Shown here piece by piece: positions 10,001 to 17,904 of a DNA stretch of 42,677 nucleotides (positions are counted from its first letter, which is position 1; the number at the start of each line of letters is the position of its first letter). The notes under the pieces are model-generated. The model made no database searches. It was not told where the DNA came from and saw only the letters and a program-made list of their open reading frames with translations. Location of the stretch: contig LSCC01000005.1 of the NCBI GenBank assembly GCA_001577215.1, positions 1-42,677 on the forward strand, in the 5' to 3' direction. The stretch comes from Fidelibacterota bacterium TCS52. GTDB lineage: Bacteria > Fidelibacterota > Fidelibacteria > Fidelibacterales > Fidelibacteraceae. The translations under genes were made by a program, and so were the position numbers.

Positions 10001-10207
10001 TTTTTTTGTAAATGTAATTACAAGTATATTTTTAACACCGAGCCATTTATTTTTGGGAATGGAGTTTGATCTTTCAGCGAAATCATCTAAAATGGCACAA
10101 TATCTTTTTGCTAGTGTAAATGTTTTACCGGCACCAGCACATGCTTGAACAAACTTATTAGAATTTAAATCTAACGATTTTGATAAATTACTATTTGTTT
10201 TTTTCAT
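7091..10207 (-). CDS. AddA/RecB-like UvrD-family helicase, nuclease domain truncated
   Basis: A 1038-residue superfamily 1 helicase. Walker A (CAGAGKT, residues 23-29) is followed by ITFTKKAAAEM, the Walker B region MVDEFQDTNDLRW, GDMKQSIYRF, the NYRSS motif, IMTIHKAKGLEFP and NKRLFYVAVTRA. This set and order match AddA, the helicase-nuclease subunit of AddAB recombination machines that process double-strand breaks. The protein ends 51 residues after the start of what looks like the nuclease His motif (GVIFHKVMEM, His at about 992). The PD-(D/E)XK core that should follow is missing, and the next 40 bases lead straight into ftsK. AddA proteins are usually about 1150-1250 residues long. No addB is in the window. 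The helicase call is firm; the exact AddA name is less so. Confidence 0.8.
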   Translation of the reverse strand: MKKTNSNLSKSLDLNSNKFVQACAGAGKTFTLAKRYCAILDDFAERSNSIPKNKWLGVKNILVITFTKKAAAEMENRIYKDLNILLSKNPIVTLDEQGIEFGENLRSEKYNEYKGWLRSTFSQNMISTIDGFCNKILKENAHKIGLDPSFRLEDESIAKKNFDELLDEFLKEKSKNWNKDLEKILDKSTINKVKQFFEFFDQHKEELSDWIERINFKSENDIWQDWLKNYTPKFAVDKWNNKFKMLWIDAQNNIKDVNNEGFIKLKEIEINRKISKIEKYPNFQKRNKFINEVLVEFLTKKNEKYLSRFPGSKNDWGNKFKDEIKEFINNLKIDIPIEQVISTPNSLDRESIPIYKSLITLYEEFVEILNKYKNDHNYLTFNDVICKTNEILKDNKICKKYRNRYSHIMVDEFQDTNDLRWKIIKKIASNDSGDLRKKGLFIVGDMKQSIYRFNNADVKIMNIAREIIDKSNDNIIDFNDNYRSSENYINNVINKIFPKVMKNSTEIRKPYEAFFNQTKFVDPNQSNKEIAKNTEICCTINICKNNNDDNKIKDLEVLQTVMNVKDALKWAKENNFTNEKGPVIAILLRKFTNIQKYLRIFQQHNIDFEIVSGKGLFNQQEASDIFHFIRILINPYDDLALVGLLRSPFFSVSDLQIHKLLSNKKYKNVYTQLKNNPKLKYVIEEIKNWRELSKKYSFDKLIYKILSENDRELGYFSEIGGKQRLANFDKIINIIFQLVLDGVSLNGIYEFFKFQISQNSKIAQAELPSKNLVQIMTIHKAKGLEFPIVILPELAGKGDSDRSQIHFGDIKNNNDKEIKEVGISLTDGKDEFVKTNLLKKIKLIDKKEVEAENKRLFYVAVTRAIYKIYFLADISKLTDESKANNWWNKEIRKIYDISNEFEKKSIDATSHSQTKIEKYFGSDVFDEVSQYLDNTQKQKGEKWKNFEIDKWKKKYLELNPHDIMDSTFPQIKYPDLQSVNGEFNRNFGVIFHKVMEMCWWNLEKNRSKIENYIQSEYPEISKKKVFEKLKTHLNGMKD

Positions 10208-10241
10208 TTAACTAATTCCTGTTATCAATTATTTATTTATA

Positions 10242-10270
10242 AAATTACATAATTTATTACTGAAATACAA
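10242..10270 (-). promoter_or_regulatory. weak sigma-70-like promoter for the helicase gene
   Basis: Reading the minus strand, TTGTAT (10270-10265), a 17-base spacer and TAATTT (10247-10242) lie about 35 bases before the helicase ATG. The match to consensus is moderate in a very AT-rich background, so this is only a candidate. Confidence 0.3.
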
Positions 10271-10564
10271 GAAAGTATGTGATGACCTTGGGAGAATGAA
10301 AACCAGATAGCGGAGACAGAAAGAAAAATTATGAATTATAAAATGTGAATTATCAATTACGAATTTCCAATTTCCCCACCTGTATGGGCAGGCAATTTCA
10401 AATTCCGTTTTTCAATCTCCATTCTCAGTTTTCCACACCTAATGATTTTGAAAATTTCTTTGACGATATTAATAATATTGATACCAATTACATAAATTTA
10501 TATATCGATTTGTTGGATTTTACGGTCAATTATGAAAAATAATCACTTAATCTGAAAATTTTTC

Positions 10565-10593
10565 TTGACAAAATATTTAAAAAATAGTAAGTT
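10565..10593 (+). promoter_or_regulatory. sigma-70-like promoter for the membrane hydrogenase operon
   Basis: TTGACA at 10565-10570, a 17-base spacer and TAAGTT at 10588-10593 sit about 120 bases before the first gene of the operon. The first gene has a strong GGAGGT ribosome site. A similar element, TTGACT-17-TAAATT, precedes the second hydrogenase operon at 23725, which suggests the same kind of housekeeping-type recognition for both. Confidence 0.55.
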
Positions 10594-10713
10594 TAAAGTA
10601 GATGAAAAAAGATATAGCAAATAAAAGCAAATATATCAAAATCAAAATTAATATTTTAACCATTTTTATTTCAAATTATTTTAATAATTTTTGAACATAT
10701 GGAGGTATATTAA

Positions 10714-11739
10714 ATGATAATAAGGAGAGAAGATTTATTTTTATTTTTTAATAGATGTATTTCTGAAAAAATCGATAATTATGAAGAGATATTACTTCCA
10801 AAGAAAAATAATAAAAAGGATGAAGCACAATTTTCTTTTATAAAATATAATAATGATAAAAAAATTGAATATGATCTAGAATCATTCAGAACAATTGATC
10901 CGATAAAAACTTTTTTCTATTTATCTCGGGAAAATGTTAGTTCTACAAATATTCATTCAAAAAAACGAATTATTGCAGGAATAAAAGCTTGCGATTTAAA
11001 AGCATTAAATATATTGGATAAAGCATTAATTAATGAAGATTTTATTGATCCTGCTTACAAAAATTTGCGTGACAATACTCTTATTATCAGTACTGATTGT
11101 AATCAAATTACCGATAGTTGCCATTGTAATTTAGTTGGTGGCAAACCTTATGCAGAATCAAATTATGATATTAATTTATCAAAAGTTAATAACAATGACT
11201 ATTATTATATAGTAGCGGGTTCAGAAAAAGGTAAAAAATTTATTGATACTATTAAAGATCATGTTGCTGTTAACGATGCTCCGAATGATGTTGTTTCATT
11301 AGTAGAGGAAAACAGAAAAGACATTTTTAATAAATTAGAAAAAGAAAATAAAGAATTTTATCATACAGATAATTTTAAAGAATTAAAAAATAAAAATGAA
11401 AAACTCTGGATAGAAAACTCAGAAGCTTGTGTTGGTTGTGGTGCTTGTACAAATATCTGCCCAACTTGTTATTGTTTCATTTTAAATGATGAAACAGAAG
11501 CGGAAAAATTTGTTAAAGTTCGTAGTTATGATTCATGTCAATATCATGGTTATGCTCGCGTTGCTGGAGGAGATTCACCAAGAGCAAAAATGCACCAAAG
11601 ATTTCGAAATAGATATTTATGCAAATTCTCATATTTCGATAGTAATTTTGATGAAATTGGTTGCGTCGGGTGTGGAAGATGTATTGATGCTTGTGCTGCC
11701 GAAATCGATTTTAGAAAAGTAGTAAAAGAATTAAGTTAG
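10714..11739 (+). CDS. sulfhydrogenase beta-like / AsrA-like iron-sulfur subunit
   Basis: A 341-residue soluble protein related to the beta subunit of archaeal sulfhydrogenases (HydB/ShyB) and to anaerobic sulfite reductase subunit A. Two [4Fe-4S] motifs lie in the C-terminal third: C239-C242-C245-C249 followed by P, and C317-C320-C323-C327 where the usual Pro is Ala. Further conserved cysteines lie at 93 (KACDLKAL), 129, 136 and 138, and at 252/254 (CPTCYCF). In the known family this subunit relays electrons between a flavin NAD(P)H-handling gamma subunit and a hydrogenase small subunit. Here it opens an operon for a membrane-bound hydrogenase instead of a cytosolic one, directly followed by the gamma-like gene. 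Family assignment is strong; the partner is inferred from context. Confidence 0.85.
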   Translation: MIIRREDLFLFFNRCISEKIDNYEEILLPKKNNKKDEAQFSFIKYNNDKKIEYDLESFRTIDPIKTFFYLSRENVSSTNIHSKKRIIAGIKACDLKALNILDKALINEDFIDPAYKNLRDNTLIISTDCNQITDSCHCNLVGGKPYAESNYDINLSKVNNNDYYYIVAGSEKGKKFIDTIKDHVAVNDAPNDVVSLVEENRKDIFNKLEKENKEFYHTDNFKELKNKNEKLWIENSEACVGCGACTNICPTCYCFILNDETEAEKFVKVRSYDSCQYHGYARVAGGDSPRAKMHQRFRNRYLCKFSYFDSNFDEIGCVGCGRCIDACAAEIDFRKVVKELS

Positions 11740-11772
11740 ATAAATATTAACCGATTCAAGGAGAATCAATAT

Positions 11773-12594
11773 ATGAAAAATCCCTTTGAAGTCATTCCCG
11801 GAAAAATATTTGAGATAATTCAAGAATCTCCATTAATTAAAACTCTGCGAATTCGCCCTGAAAAATCAATAAAATTCAAGACAGGGCAATTTGTAGAATT
11901 ATCCATTCCCGGAATTGGAGAAGGCCCATTCACCCCATCTTCTTCTCATTTTGTTTCTAACACAATGGACATTACAATTATGAAAACGGGTTTTGTTACA
12001 GACCATGTTCATGAATTACAGGTAGGTGATAGGGTTGGAATTAGAGGTCCTTACGGTAAGGGCTATCCAATTGAAAAATTTAAAAATAAAGATGTAGTAA
12101 TAATGGGTGGAGGAGTTGGATTGGCTCCTACTAGATCATTATTTCTTACATTAATAGATGAAGTTGATAACTATAAAAGTATTACTTTTTTAGGAGGTGC
12201 CAAAACACCTAAAGATTTTATTTATAAAGATGCAATTAGTAAATGGCGAAAGATCGATAGGGTAAATTTTTTGAGAACAGTCGATTTGGTTCCAGAAGAT
12301 CAAAAATGGGATGAAAATACAGGTGTTGTTACAACTTTACTTGAAAAAATTGATATAGATCCTAAAAATAATCCATCTGTTGTTTGTGGTCCTCCAATAA
12401 TGATGAAATTTGGAACATTTGCATTGAAAGATTATGGTTTTACAGATGAAAACATTTATTTGTCAATGGAAAAGAAAATGTATTGCGGATTTGGAGAATG
12501 TCGTCATTGTGTAATTGGAAAATATTATGCTTGTAAAGACGGTCCTGTTTTCACTTATGAAATGATAAAAAACGAGGAGGCAATTTGGGAGTGA
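11773..12594 (+). CDS. sulfhydrogenase gamma-like / AsrB-like FAD-NAD(P) oxidoreductase
   Basis: A 273-residue ferredoxin-NADP reductase-type protein. A FAD-binding beta barrel covers about residues 5-100 (GQFVELSIPG and PFTPSSS contact flavin in relatives). A nucleotide-binding half follows, with VVIMGGGVGLAPTRS (about 108-121) and VVCGPPIMM (203-211). A C-terminal [2Fe-2S] site is formed by C238, C243, C246 and C254. This architecture matches HydG of Pyrococcus sulfhydrogenase, AsrB and dihydroorotate dehydrogenase electron-transfer subunits. It should exchange electrons between NAD(P)H and the neighbouring iron-sulfur subunit. The start has a good AAGGAG site. Its stop overlaps the GTG of the next gene. 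Which nucleotide it prefers cannot be read from the sequence. Confidence 0.87.
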   Translation: MKNPFEVIPGKIFEIIQESPLIKTLRIRPEKSIKFKTGQFVELSIPGIGEGPFTPSSSHFVSNTMDITIMKTGFVTDHVHELQVGDRVGIRGPYGKGYPIEKFKNKDVVIMGGGVGLAPTRSLFLTLIDEVDNYKSITFLGGAKTPKDFIYKDAISKWRKIDRVNFLRTVDLVPEDQKWDENTGVVTTLLEKIDIDPKNNPSVVCGPPIMMKFGTFALKDYGFTDENIYLSMEKKMYCGFGECRHCVIGKYYACKDGPVFTYEMIKNEEAIWE

Positions 12595-13094
12595 AAAAAC
12601 TATTAATAAATATACCTAAATTAATGGAATCAAATGTTTCTGCAGATAAGATCGAATGCGAGTATTTATTTCATCGAAAAAATGAGGGATTATTTTCTCT
12701 TTTAGAAATTGCTCAATTTGCATCTTATTGTCGCCAGTGTAAATCAGCTTTTTGCGTAGATGCATGTCCTAAAGAAGCTCTTGAACGACAAGATAATGGA
12801 ACAATTAAAAGATTTAATATGAGATGTGTTGGTTGTAAAAGTTGTGTTCTCGCCTGCCCTTTCGGAACTATTCTACCTGAAACAATTAATTATGTTACAA
12901 CAAAATGTGATAATTGTCTTAACCAACTCAAAGAAAATCCCGATTATATTCCACTTTGTGTAAAAACAGCTCCGGAAGGAACTTTTAAAATGAAAGAAAT
13001 GAAAGACGAAGATCCGGATAAAAAATTATTCTTTGTTGGCAAATATTTGGCAGTGATAAATCCTAATTGGTTACAAAAAGAGGGGAAAAAATGA
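12591..13094 (+). CDS. 4Fe-4S ferredoxin-like electron-transfer subunit
   Basis: A 167-residue polyferredoxin of the HycB/CooF/DMSO-reductase-B type. Visible clusters are C47-C50-C55-C59 and C79-C82-C85-C89 (CVGCKSCVLACP). A third partial group is C106-C109 plus C123. I chose the GTG at 12591, which overlaps the previous stop as GTGA. A TTG at 12585 sits closer to the GAGGAGG ribosome site and would add two residues, so the start is uncertain. By position it probably links the flavin and iron-sulfur subunits to the membrane hydrogenase. The last four bases overlap the next gene. Confidence 0.8.
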   Translation: MKKLLINIPKLMESNVSADKIECEYLFHRKNEGLFSLLEIAQFASYCRQCKSAFCVDACPKEALERQDNGTIKRFNMRCVGCKSCVLACPFGTILPETINYVTTKCDNCLNQLKENPDYIPLCVKTAPEGTFKMKEMKDEDPDKKLFFVGKYLAVINPNWLQKEGKK

Positions 13095-14020
13095 AATTAG
13101 AATACTTATTTTTTATATTTATTTTTCCCGGAATATTATTTACATCTATTCTTGGTTTAATAATTGGTTGGGTTGATAGAAAAGTTTCAGCCAGATTCAC
13201 ATTTAGAGTTGGTCCTCCATTTCTACAAAATTTTAACGACTTTTTTAAATTACTTGGCAAGGAAGCAACTCTTATAAAAAACAGCATACATTCATTATTT
13301 ATAGCAGCTCCATTCGTGGCATTCGGTACATTATCACTTCTTGCAACAATGATTGGTGTAACATTATTTTATGGCATTGGTTTCGGTGGAGATATTTTTG
13401 TGATTATGTATTTGATGATGATTTATTCGGTTATGATAGTTTTAGGTGGTGCATCGACAGGAAATATTTATTCCAGTATCGGAGCAGGTAGAGAAGTAAA
13501 ACTCCTTATTGGAGATGAATTGGTTTTTATTCTTGTATGTTTAGTTCCGATTATCAAATCAGGTTATCAACTTAATTTAGAAAGCATTATTAATTTCCAA
13601 GCATCTAATGGCGCCTTTATTGGCTCAGCTTCTGGTATTCTTGCATTTTTACTTAGCATAATTTGTATTCAAGCAAAAATGACAATGCAGCCATTTGATA
13701 TTCCAGAAGCAGAGACGGAAATAGTAGAAGGTCCGTTAATGGAATATAGTGGTCCTCCACTTGCTTTCTGGAAATTAAATCATTTTATGATGTATGTAAT
13801 TTTTCCATTCTTTTTAATTTTAATCTTCTTAGGCGGTTTTAATTTAACTGGTTTGGGAATTTTATGGTTTATTCTAAAATATGTTGGGATTGTCGTTGTG
13901 ATGATAATTATTAAAAATACAAATCCAAGAATTAGAACAGATACCGCTTTAAATTTTTTCTGGAAATATGCTTCACCAATTGGACTATTAGCAATTATTT
14001 TAGCAATATTAGGAGTGTAA
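13091..14020 (+). CDS. mbhM: energy-converting hydrogenase membrane subunit, NuoH/MbhM-like
   Basis: A 309-residue integral membrane protein with about eight helices, homologous to complex I NuoH and to MbhM/EchB. Family signatures are RVGPPFLQNFNDFFKLLGKE near the N-terminus and QPFDIPEAETEIVEGP in the loop that faces the quinone or hydrogenase module. The ATG at 13091 overlaps the previous stop and has a GAGGGG ribosome site; a longer frame from 13067 has no such support. In Mbh-type complexes this subunit anchors the peripheral arm and forms the start of the ion path. No quinone is expected because the partner large subunit keeps all [NiFe] ligands. Confidence 0.92.
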   Translation: MKLEYLFFIFIFPGILFTSILGLIIGWVDRKVSARFTFRVGPPFLQNFNDFFKLLGKEATLIKNSIHSLFIAAPFVAFGTLSLLATMIGVTLFYGIGFGGDIFVIMYLMMIYSVMIVLGGASTGNIYSSIGAGREVKLLIGDELVFILVCLVPIIKSGYQLNLESIINFQASNGAFIGSASGILAFLLSIICIQAKMTMQPFDIPEAETEIVEGPLMEYSGPPLAFWKLNHFMMYVIFPFFLILIFLGGFNLTGLGILWFILKYVGIVVVMIIIKNTNPRIRTDTALNFFWKYASPIGLLAIILAILGV

Positions 14021-14021
14021 A

Positions 14022-14441
14022 ATGGGATGGTATAATAAGAGATTAGCGAAATCATTATGGGTTTTTCACATTAGTGGTTCACCTTGTAATAATTGCGATA
14101 TTGAAATATTGGATTTAATCACACCTAAATATGATGTTGAAAGGTTGGGAATAAAATTAGTCGGCTCAATTAGACATGCAGATGTTTTACTTGTAACCGG
14201 AGTATTCAATGAAAAGGTAGCACCTAAAATAAAAAAGATTTATGAACAAGCACCAAAACCAATTTTTGTAGTTGCAATAGGAAGTTGCCCTTCATCCGGA
14301 ACAGTTTTCAAAAATAGTTACAATATAGTTGAAAATAGGGAATCTGTTATTCCAATAGATATGTATATTCCCGGATGTCCTCCAAAACCAGAAGCAATGA
14401 TAGAAGGAGTAGCAAAATTAATGGAGAAATTAAATGGCTGA
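14022..14441 (+). CDS. mbhJ: [NiFe] hydrogenase small subunit, MbhJ/NuoB-like
   Basis: A 139-residue subunit carrying the proximal [4Fe-4S] cluster. The four ligands are visible as C22 and C25 (SPCNNCDIE), C89 (AIGSCPSSG) and C119 (YIPGCPP). This is the short form typical of group 4 hydrogenases and of NuoB, without the medial and distal cluster domains of uptake hydrogenases. It starts one base after the NuoH-like stop and its end overlaps the next gene by eight bases. It hands electrons to the [NiFe] site in the large subunit two genes downstream. Confidence 0.93.
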   Translation: MGWYNKRLAKSLWVFHISGSPCNNCDIEILDLITPKYDVERLGIKLVGSIRHADVLLVTGVFNEKVAPKIKKIYEQAPKPIFVVAIGSCPSSGTVFKNSYNIVENRESVIPIDMYIPGCPPKPEAMIEGVAKLMEKLNG

Positions 14442-14859
14442 TTATCAAGAATTTATAAATGAAATGGGATCTAAAATAAAAGTTGAGATCAAAAAGAAAA
14501 GGCGTCTATATTTTCAAGTAAAAAATGACGATATTCTTGAAATTATCGACCATCTTTTTAATAAAATGGGTTGCAGATTATCAACTGCAACTGCAACAGA
14601 GACATATAATGGGGTTGAAGCACTTTATCATTTTTCTGATGACAAAACAGGGAATTATTACTGTCCACGAGTTGTTATGAAAGATAAAGAGAACCCTGAA
14701 ATGAATTCAATAACACCAATTGTAAAAGGTGCCGAATGGATTGAAAGAGAAATGGCAGAATGGTGGGGAATAAAATTTATTGGACATCCGAGACCAATAC
14801 CACTATTATCAAGAAATCATCCAAAAGCTCCAAATAAACCAATGCGATGTGGGAGATAA
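14434..14859 (+). CDS. mbhK: NuoC/MbhK-like 30-kDa subunit
   Basis: A 141-residue subunit homologous to NuoC, EchD and MbhK. It is a small soluble alpha/beta protein that packs against the large subunit in group 4 hydrogenases and complex I. The C-terminal signature EWIEREMAEWWGIKFIGHPRP followed by a basic tail is characteristic. No cofactor ligands are expected or seen. It overlaps the small-subunit gene and lies six bases before the large-subunit gene, in the usual J-K-L order. Confidence 0.9.
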   Translation: MADYQEFINEMGSKIKVEIKKKRRLYFQVKNDDILEIIDHLFNKMGCRLSTATATETYNGVEALYHFSDDKTGNYYCPRVVMKDKENPEMNSITPIVKGAEWIEREMAEWWGIKFIGHPRPIPLLSRNHPKAPNKPMRCGR

Positions 14860-14865
14860 AATTTT

Positions 14866-16074
14866 ATGAAAACAAAAAGCAATTTAAAAAATATTGTAAA
14901 TAAAAATCAAATTCCACTTGGTCCTTTTCATCCGTTATTAGAGGAAGCTGAATACTTTAATATTACCGTTGATGGTGAAACGGTTGTTGATATTGATATG
15001 GATACCGGTTGGATGCATCGTGGACATGAATTTATTTCTGAGCAGAAGACATTTACACAGTCAATTTATCTAGTTGAAAGAATTTGTGGAATTTGTTCAA
15101 CTTCTCACCCACTTGCTTGTGTTCATGCTGTTGAAGATGTAGACAATATTGAAATTCCGTTGAGAGGTAGATATATTAGAACTTTAGTTGGAGAATTAGA
15201 AAGAATTCATAGTCATCTTCTCTGGGTCGGATTAGCCGGACATTTTATTGGATATGACACAGTTTGGATGTGGGCTTGGAAATATCGTGAACCTGTTTTA
15301 CAAATGTTTGAGATCATTTCAGGAAACCGTAATCATTACGGCATGTTGAGAGTTGGTGGTGTAGGAAAAGATGTTGATCCTGCATCTGTACCTGAATTGA
15401 ATAAAATCCTTGACACATTAGATAAAAAAATGGATATGATAGCTAAAATAGCTAACGATGATCCTGTTTTAAGATCAAGACTGGTTAATGTAGGAATTCT
15501 GTCAAAAAAAGATGCAATTGATTTTTGTGCTGTTGGACCAACTAGCAGAGCTTCCGGAGTAAGAGGAGATATTAGAAAAGATGAGCCGACAGATGCTTAT
15601 GATCTTGTAGATTTTAATGAAATTATTACTAAAAACGGTGATGTCTATGATAAGTTTGTGGTTCGTGTTTTGGAAACATTAGAATCAATTAAAATATGTC
15701 GCCAATGCTTGAATAAATTGAAAATAATTGATGGACCGATTTTAAATAATGTAAAAGAAATATCAGCTGGTGAAGGTATTGGAAGATATGAAGCTCCTCG
15801 GGGTGAAGTTTTCCATTATGTTAGGACAGATGGAACAAATCGTCCGATCAGACATAAAGTTCGTGCCCCAAGTTATAATAATATTCCAACTTTTCAGGCA
15901 AGCTGTAAAGGAATTCCTATCGCTGACGCACTTATAACTTTAGCCGGAGTTGATCCTTGTTATTGTTGCACCGAAAGAGCGATAAGAGTAACCGACAAGA
16001 ACAATAAAAAGAATAATATAGATCTATTAAAATTATCTCGTGATAAAACTTCTAACATCAGGGGGAATTTCTAA
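14866..16074 (+). CDS. mbhL: group 4 [NiFe] hydrogenase large subunit, MbhL/NuoD-like
   Basis: A 402-residue catalytic subunit. Both CxxC pairs that bind the nickel-iron site are intact: C74/C77 (ERICGICSTSHP) and C365/C368 (DPCYCCTER). It should therefore be a true hydrogenase, not an Mbx/Mbs- or NuoD-type relative that has lost these ligands. An extra cysteine, C367, sits inside the second pair. Arg371 occupies the position after which maturation proteases cut. A 31-residue tail follows, as in HycE, implying processing by the HycI-like protease at 22501. It stands in the M-J-K-L block and its stop overlaps the start of the next gene. Confidence 0.94.
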   Translation: MKTKSNLKNIVNKNQIPLGPFHPLLEEAEYFNITVDGETVVDIDMDTGWMHRGHEFISEQKTFTQSIYLVERICGICSTSHPLACVHAVEDVDNIEIPLRGRYIRTLVGELERIHSHLLWVGLAGHFIGYDTVWMWAWKYREPVLQMFEIISGNRNHYGMLRVGGVGKDVDPASVPELNKILDTLDKKMDMIAKIANDDPVLRSRLVNVGILSKKDAIDFCAVGPTSRASGVRGDIRKDEPTDAYDLVDFNEIITKNGDVYDKFVVRVLETLESIKICRQCLNKLKIIDGPILNNVKEISAGEGIGRYEAPRGEVFHYVRTDGTNRPIRHKVRAPSYNNIPTFQASCKGIPIADALITLAGVDPCYCCTERAIRVTDKNNKKNNIDLLKLSRDKTSNIRGNF

Positions 16075-17888
16075 TGTTAAATAACAATCTGCTTTTATTA
16101 ATTTTAATTCCACTTGCTATTTCATTTCTGAATATTTTCTTGCCTACAATTCTAAGAAAAATTCTTGTTTTTGCAACTCTGGTAGTAACTTCAATAATTA
16201 CAATAAATCTTTTTAATGCAAATAATGAAACGTTTACATTATTTTCAAACACCATTCTTTCTCTTGATAAAATGTCTTACTTTGCCTTAGCTGGAATACA
16301 ATTACTTTCTTTCATAATTTTGATATTTTCACTAAAAGGTGTAGAAAATAATATTCAGAAACAATTTTTTGCGTTATATCCCCTAACATTAGCTTTCAGT
16401 AACGGAGTGATCTTAAGTGAACACTCTTTCAGTTTTTTAATTTTCTGGGGTTTGTCCGGATTAACATTATATTTATTCAATTTACTTGGAAAAACAAAAG
16501 ATACTCCTAAAACCGCAAAGAAAACTTTTTTAATTATCGGTGGTAGTGATGCTTTTCTAATTATGGGATTAGCTATTGTTTGGTTTTTAAATCCCGGAAA
16601 CTCTTGGTCATTATTATCAACAAATATTCCACTTGTTGATGGATTATCTTATACGGCATTTTTCTTATTTTTAATCGCTTCATTTTCTAAAGCAGGTGGT
16701 TTTCCATTTCATACTTGGGTTCCGGATTATAGCAAGGATTCCCCTGTGGAAAGTGTCGCATTTTTACCGGCTTCATTAGATAAATTACTAGGTATTTATC
16801 TGTTAGCAAGAATGGTTACTACTCTTTTTGAAATAGATATTTTAGTAAATTTGATTATAGTAACTTTAGGTGCAATTACAATAATTATTGCAGCAATGAT
16901 GGCAATGATACAGAATAATGGAAGAAAACTTCTCGGTTATTCCACCATTAGTCAAGTTGGATATATGATTATGGGAATTGGCAGTGGAAGTATTCTCGCT
17001 TTTGCCGGCGGATTATTTCATATGATAAATCATACAATTTACAAATCCAATTTATTTCTTGCACTCGGTTCTGTAGAGAAACGAACTGGAACAAATGAAT
17101 TAAATAAACTTGGTGGATTAGGAAAAATAATGCCCTTTACTTTTATTATGGCTCTTATCGGCACATTATCCACTTCTGGCGTTCCACCTTTTAATGGATT
17201 TTTCTCTAAGTGGATGATCTATCAAGGTATAATTGAAAAAACTGCGACATTAACTGTAGGATATCAGATTTGGATGTTAATTTGCTTAATTCTCGCTATC
17301 TTTGGTTCTGCTTTAACCTTGGCAGTTTTTATAAAATTCATTCATGCAATTTTTCTTGGAAAATATCAGAAAAAATTTGCTAAGATCAAAAGGACACCAA
17401 TTAATCAAATTCTGGCAACCGGATTGCTTTCTTCACTCTGTATTATCTTTGGAATTTGGGCAGTAAAAATTCCACTAAATAATTTTATTATTCCAGCATT
17501 ACAGGATTTAGGACTTAGTGCTCCACAATTTATTGGTACATATAATCCACAATTAATAATCTTACTATTTGGGTTAACATTTGTTACAGGAATGATTATT
17601 TACTTGTTTACAAAAAAAGTAAAATTTGATAATAATTATCTTGGTGGAATGGATGCAGAAGAAAGATTTAGAATTCTTGGTACAGAATTTTATAATGAAG
17701 TAAAAAATATGAAACCGCTAAATACATTGTATAGTTGGGCAGAAAAAAAATATTTTGATATTTATGATATTACTACTAAATTCACTAATTCTACAGCGAA
17801 ATTATTACAACAAGCACATCCCGGACAATTGCACCTCTATTTATTATACATTGTTGTCGGTTTGCTTATATTTTTATTGTTAATTTAA
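16074..17888 (+). CDS. antiporter-like membrane subunit with lateral-helix tail (NuoL/MbxH'-like)
   Basis: A 604-residue membrane protein with about 15 helices in the proton-transporting NuoL/M/N-MrpA/D family. The helix 7 lysine (K206 in SFSKAGGFPFHTW) and a second lysine, K237 (PASLDKLLG), are present. The helix 5 glutamate that pairs with it in most family members is replaced: the motif reads FLIFWGLSGLTLYLF with Gly126 where Glu is expected. After the core, residues about 530-604 form a long amphipathic segment and a last membrane helix (QLHLYLLYIVVGLLIF), like the lateral-helix tail of NuoL or MbxH'/MbhI. It is the first of two large antiporter-like subunits in this operon. The ion it carries, if any, is unknown. 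Confidence 0.82.
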   Translation: MLNNNLLLLILIPLAISFLNIFLPTILRKILVFATLVVTSIITINLFNANNETFTLFSNTILSLDKMSYFALAGIQLLSFIILIFSLKGVENNIQKQFFALYPLTLAFSNGVILSEHSFSFLIFWGLSGLTLYLFNLLGKTKDTPKTAKKTFLIIGGSDAFLIMGLAIVWFLNPGNSWSLLSTNIPLVDGLSYTAFFLFLIASFSKAGGFPFHTWVPDYSKDSPVESVAFLPASLDKLLGIYLLARMVTTLFEIDILVNLIIVTLGAITIIIAAMMAMIQNNGRKLLGYSTISQVGYMIMGIGSGSILAFAGGLFHMINHTIYKSNLFLALGSVEKRTGTNELNKLGGLGKIMPFTFIMALIGTLSTSGVPPFNGFFSKWMIYQGIIEKTATLTVGYQIWMLICLILAIFGSALTLAVFIKFIHAIFLGKYQKKFAKIKRTPINQILATGLLSSLCIIFGIWAVKIPLNNFIIPALQDLGLSAPQFIGTYNPQLIILLFGLTFVTGMIIYLFTKKVKFDNNYLGGMDAEERFRILGTEFYNEVKNMKPLNTLYSWAEKKYFDIYDITTKFTNSTAKLLQQAHPGQLHLYLLYIVVGLLIFLLLI

Positions 17889-17904
17889 AATAACGGAGGA
17901 ATAA

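Larger units (their letters stand above)
10208..10713. other. non-coding spacer between divergent operons
   Basis: About 500 bases separate the divergent addA-like gene and the hydrogenase operon. The stretch at about 10330-10450 is composed of near-repeats of AATTTCCAATTTCC and CAATTTCAAATTCC, and contains a short GC-richer island (about 10375-10393) with CCTG/CAGG arms. It reads like decayed or dispersed repeat sequence rather than a gene. The 65-codon frame at 10345-10542 shows no domain, no ribosome site and no gene-like composition. Promoter candidates for both flanking operons are listed separately. Confidence 0.5.

Noticed and set aside
10345..10542. 65-codon open frame in the spacer before the hydrogenase operon
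   Set aside because: No ribosome site, no recognisable domain, and it is built from short repeats; it is better explained as non-coding sequence.
14866..16074. The NuoD-like protein as an Mbx/Mbs-type non-hydrogenase subunit or a complex I subunit
   Set aside because: Both CxxC nickel-iron ligand pairs and a cleavable tail are present, so a true hydrogenase is much more likely.
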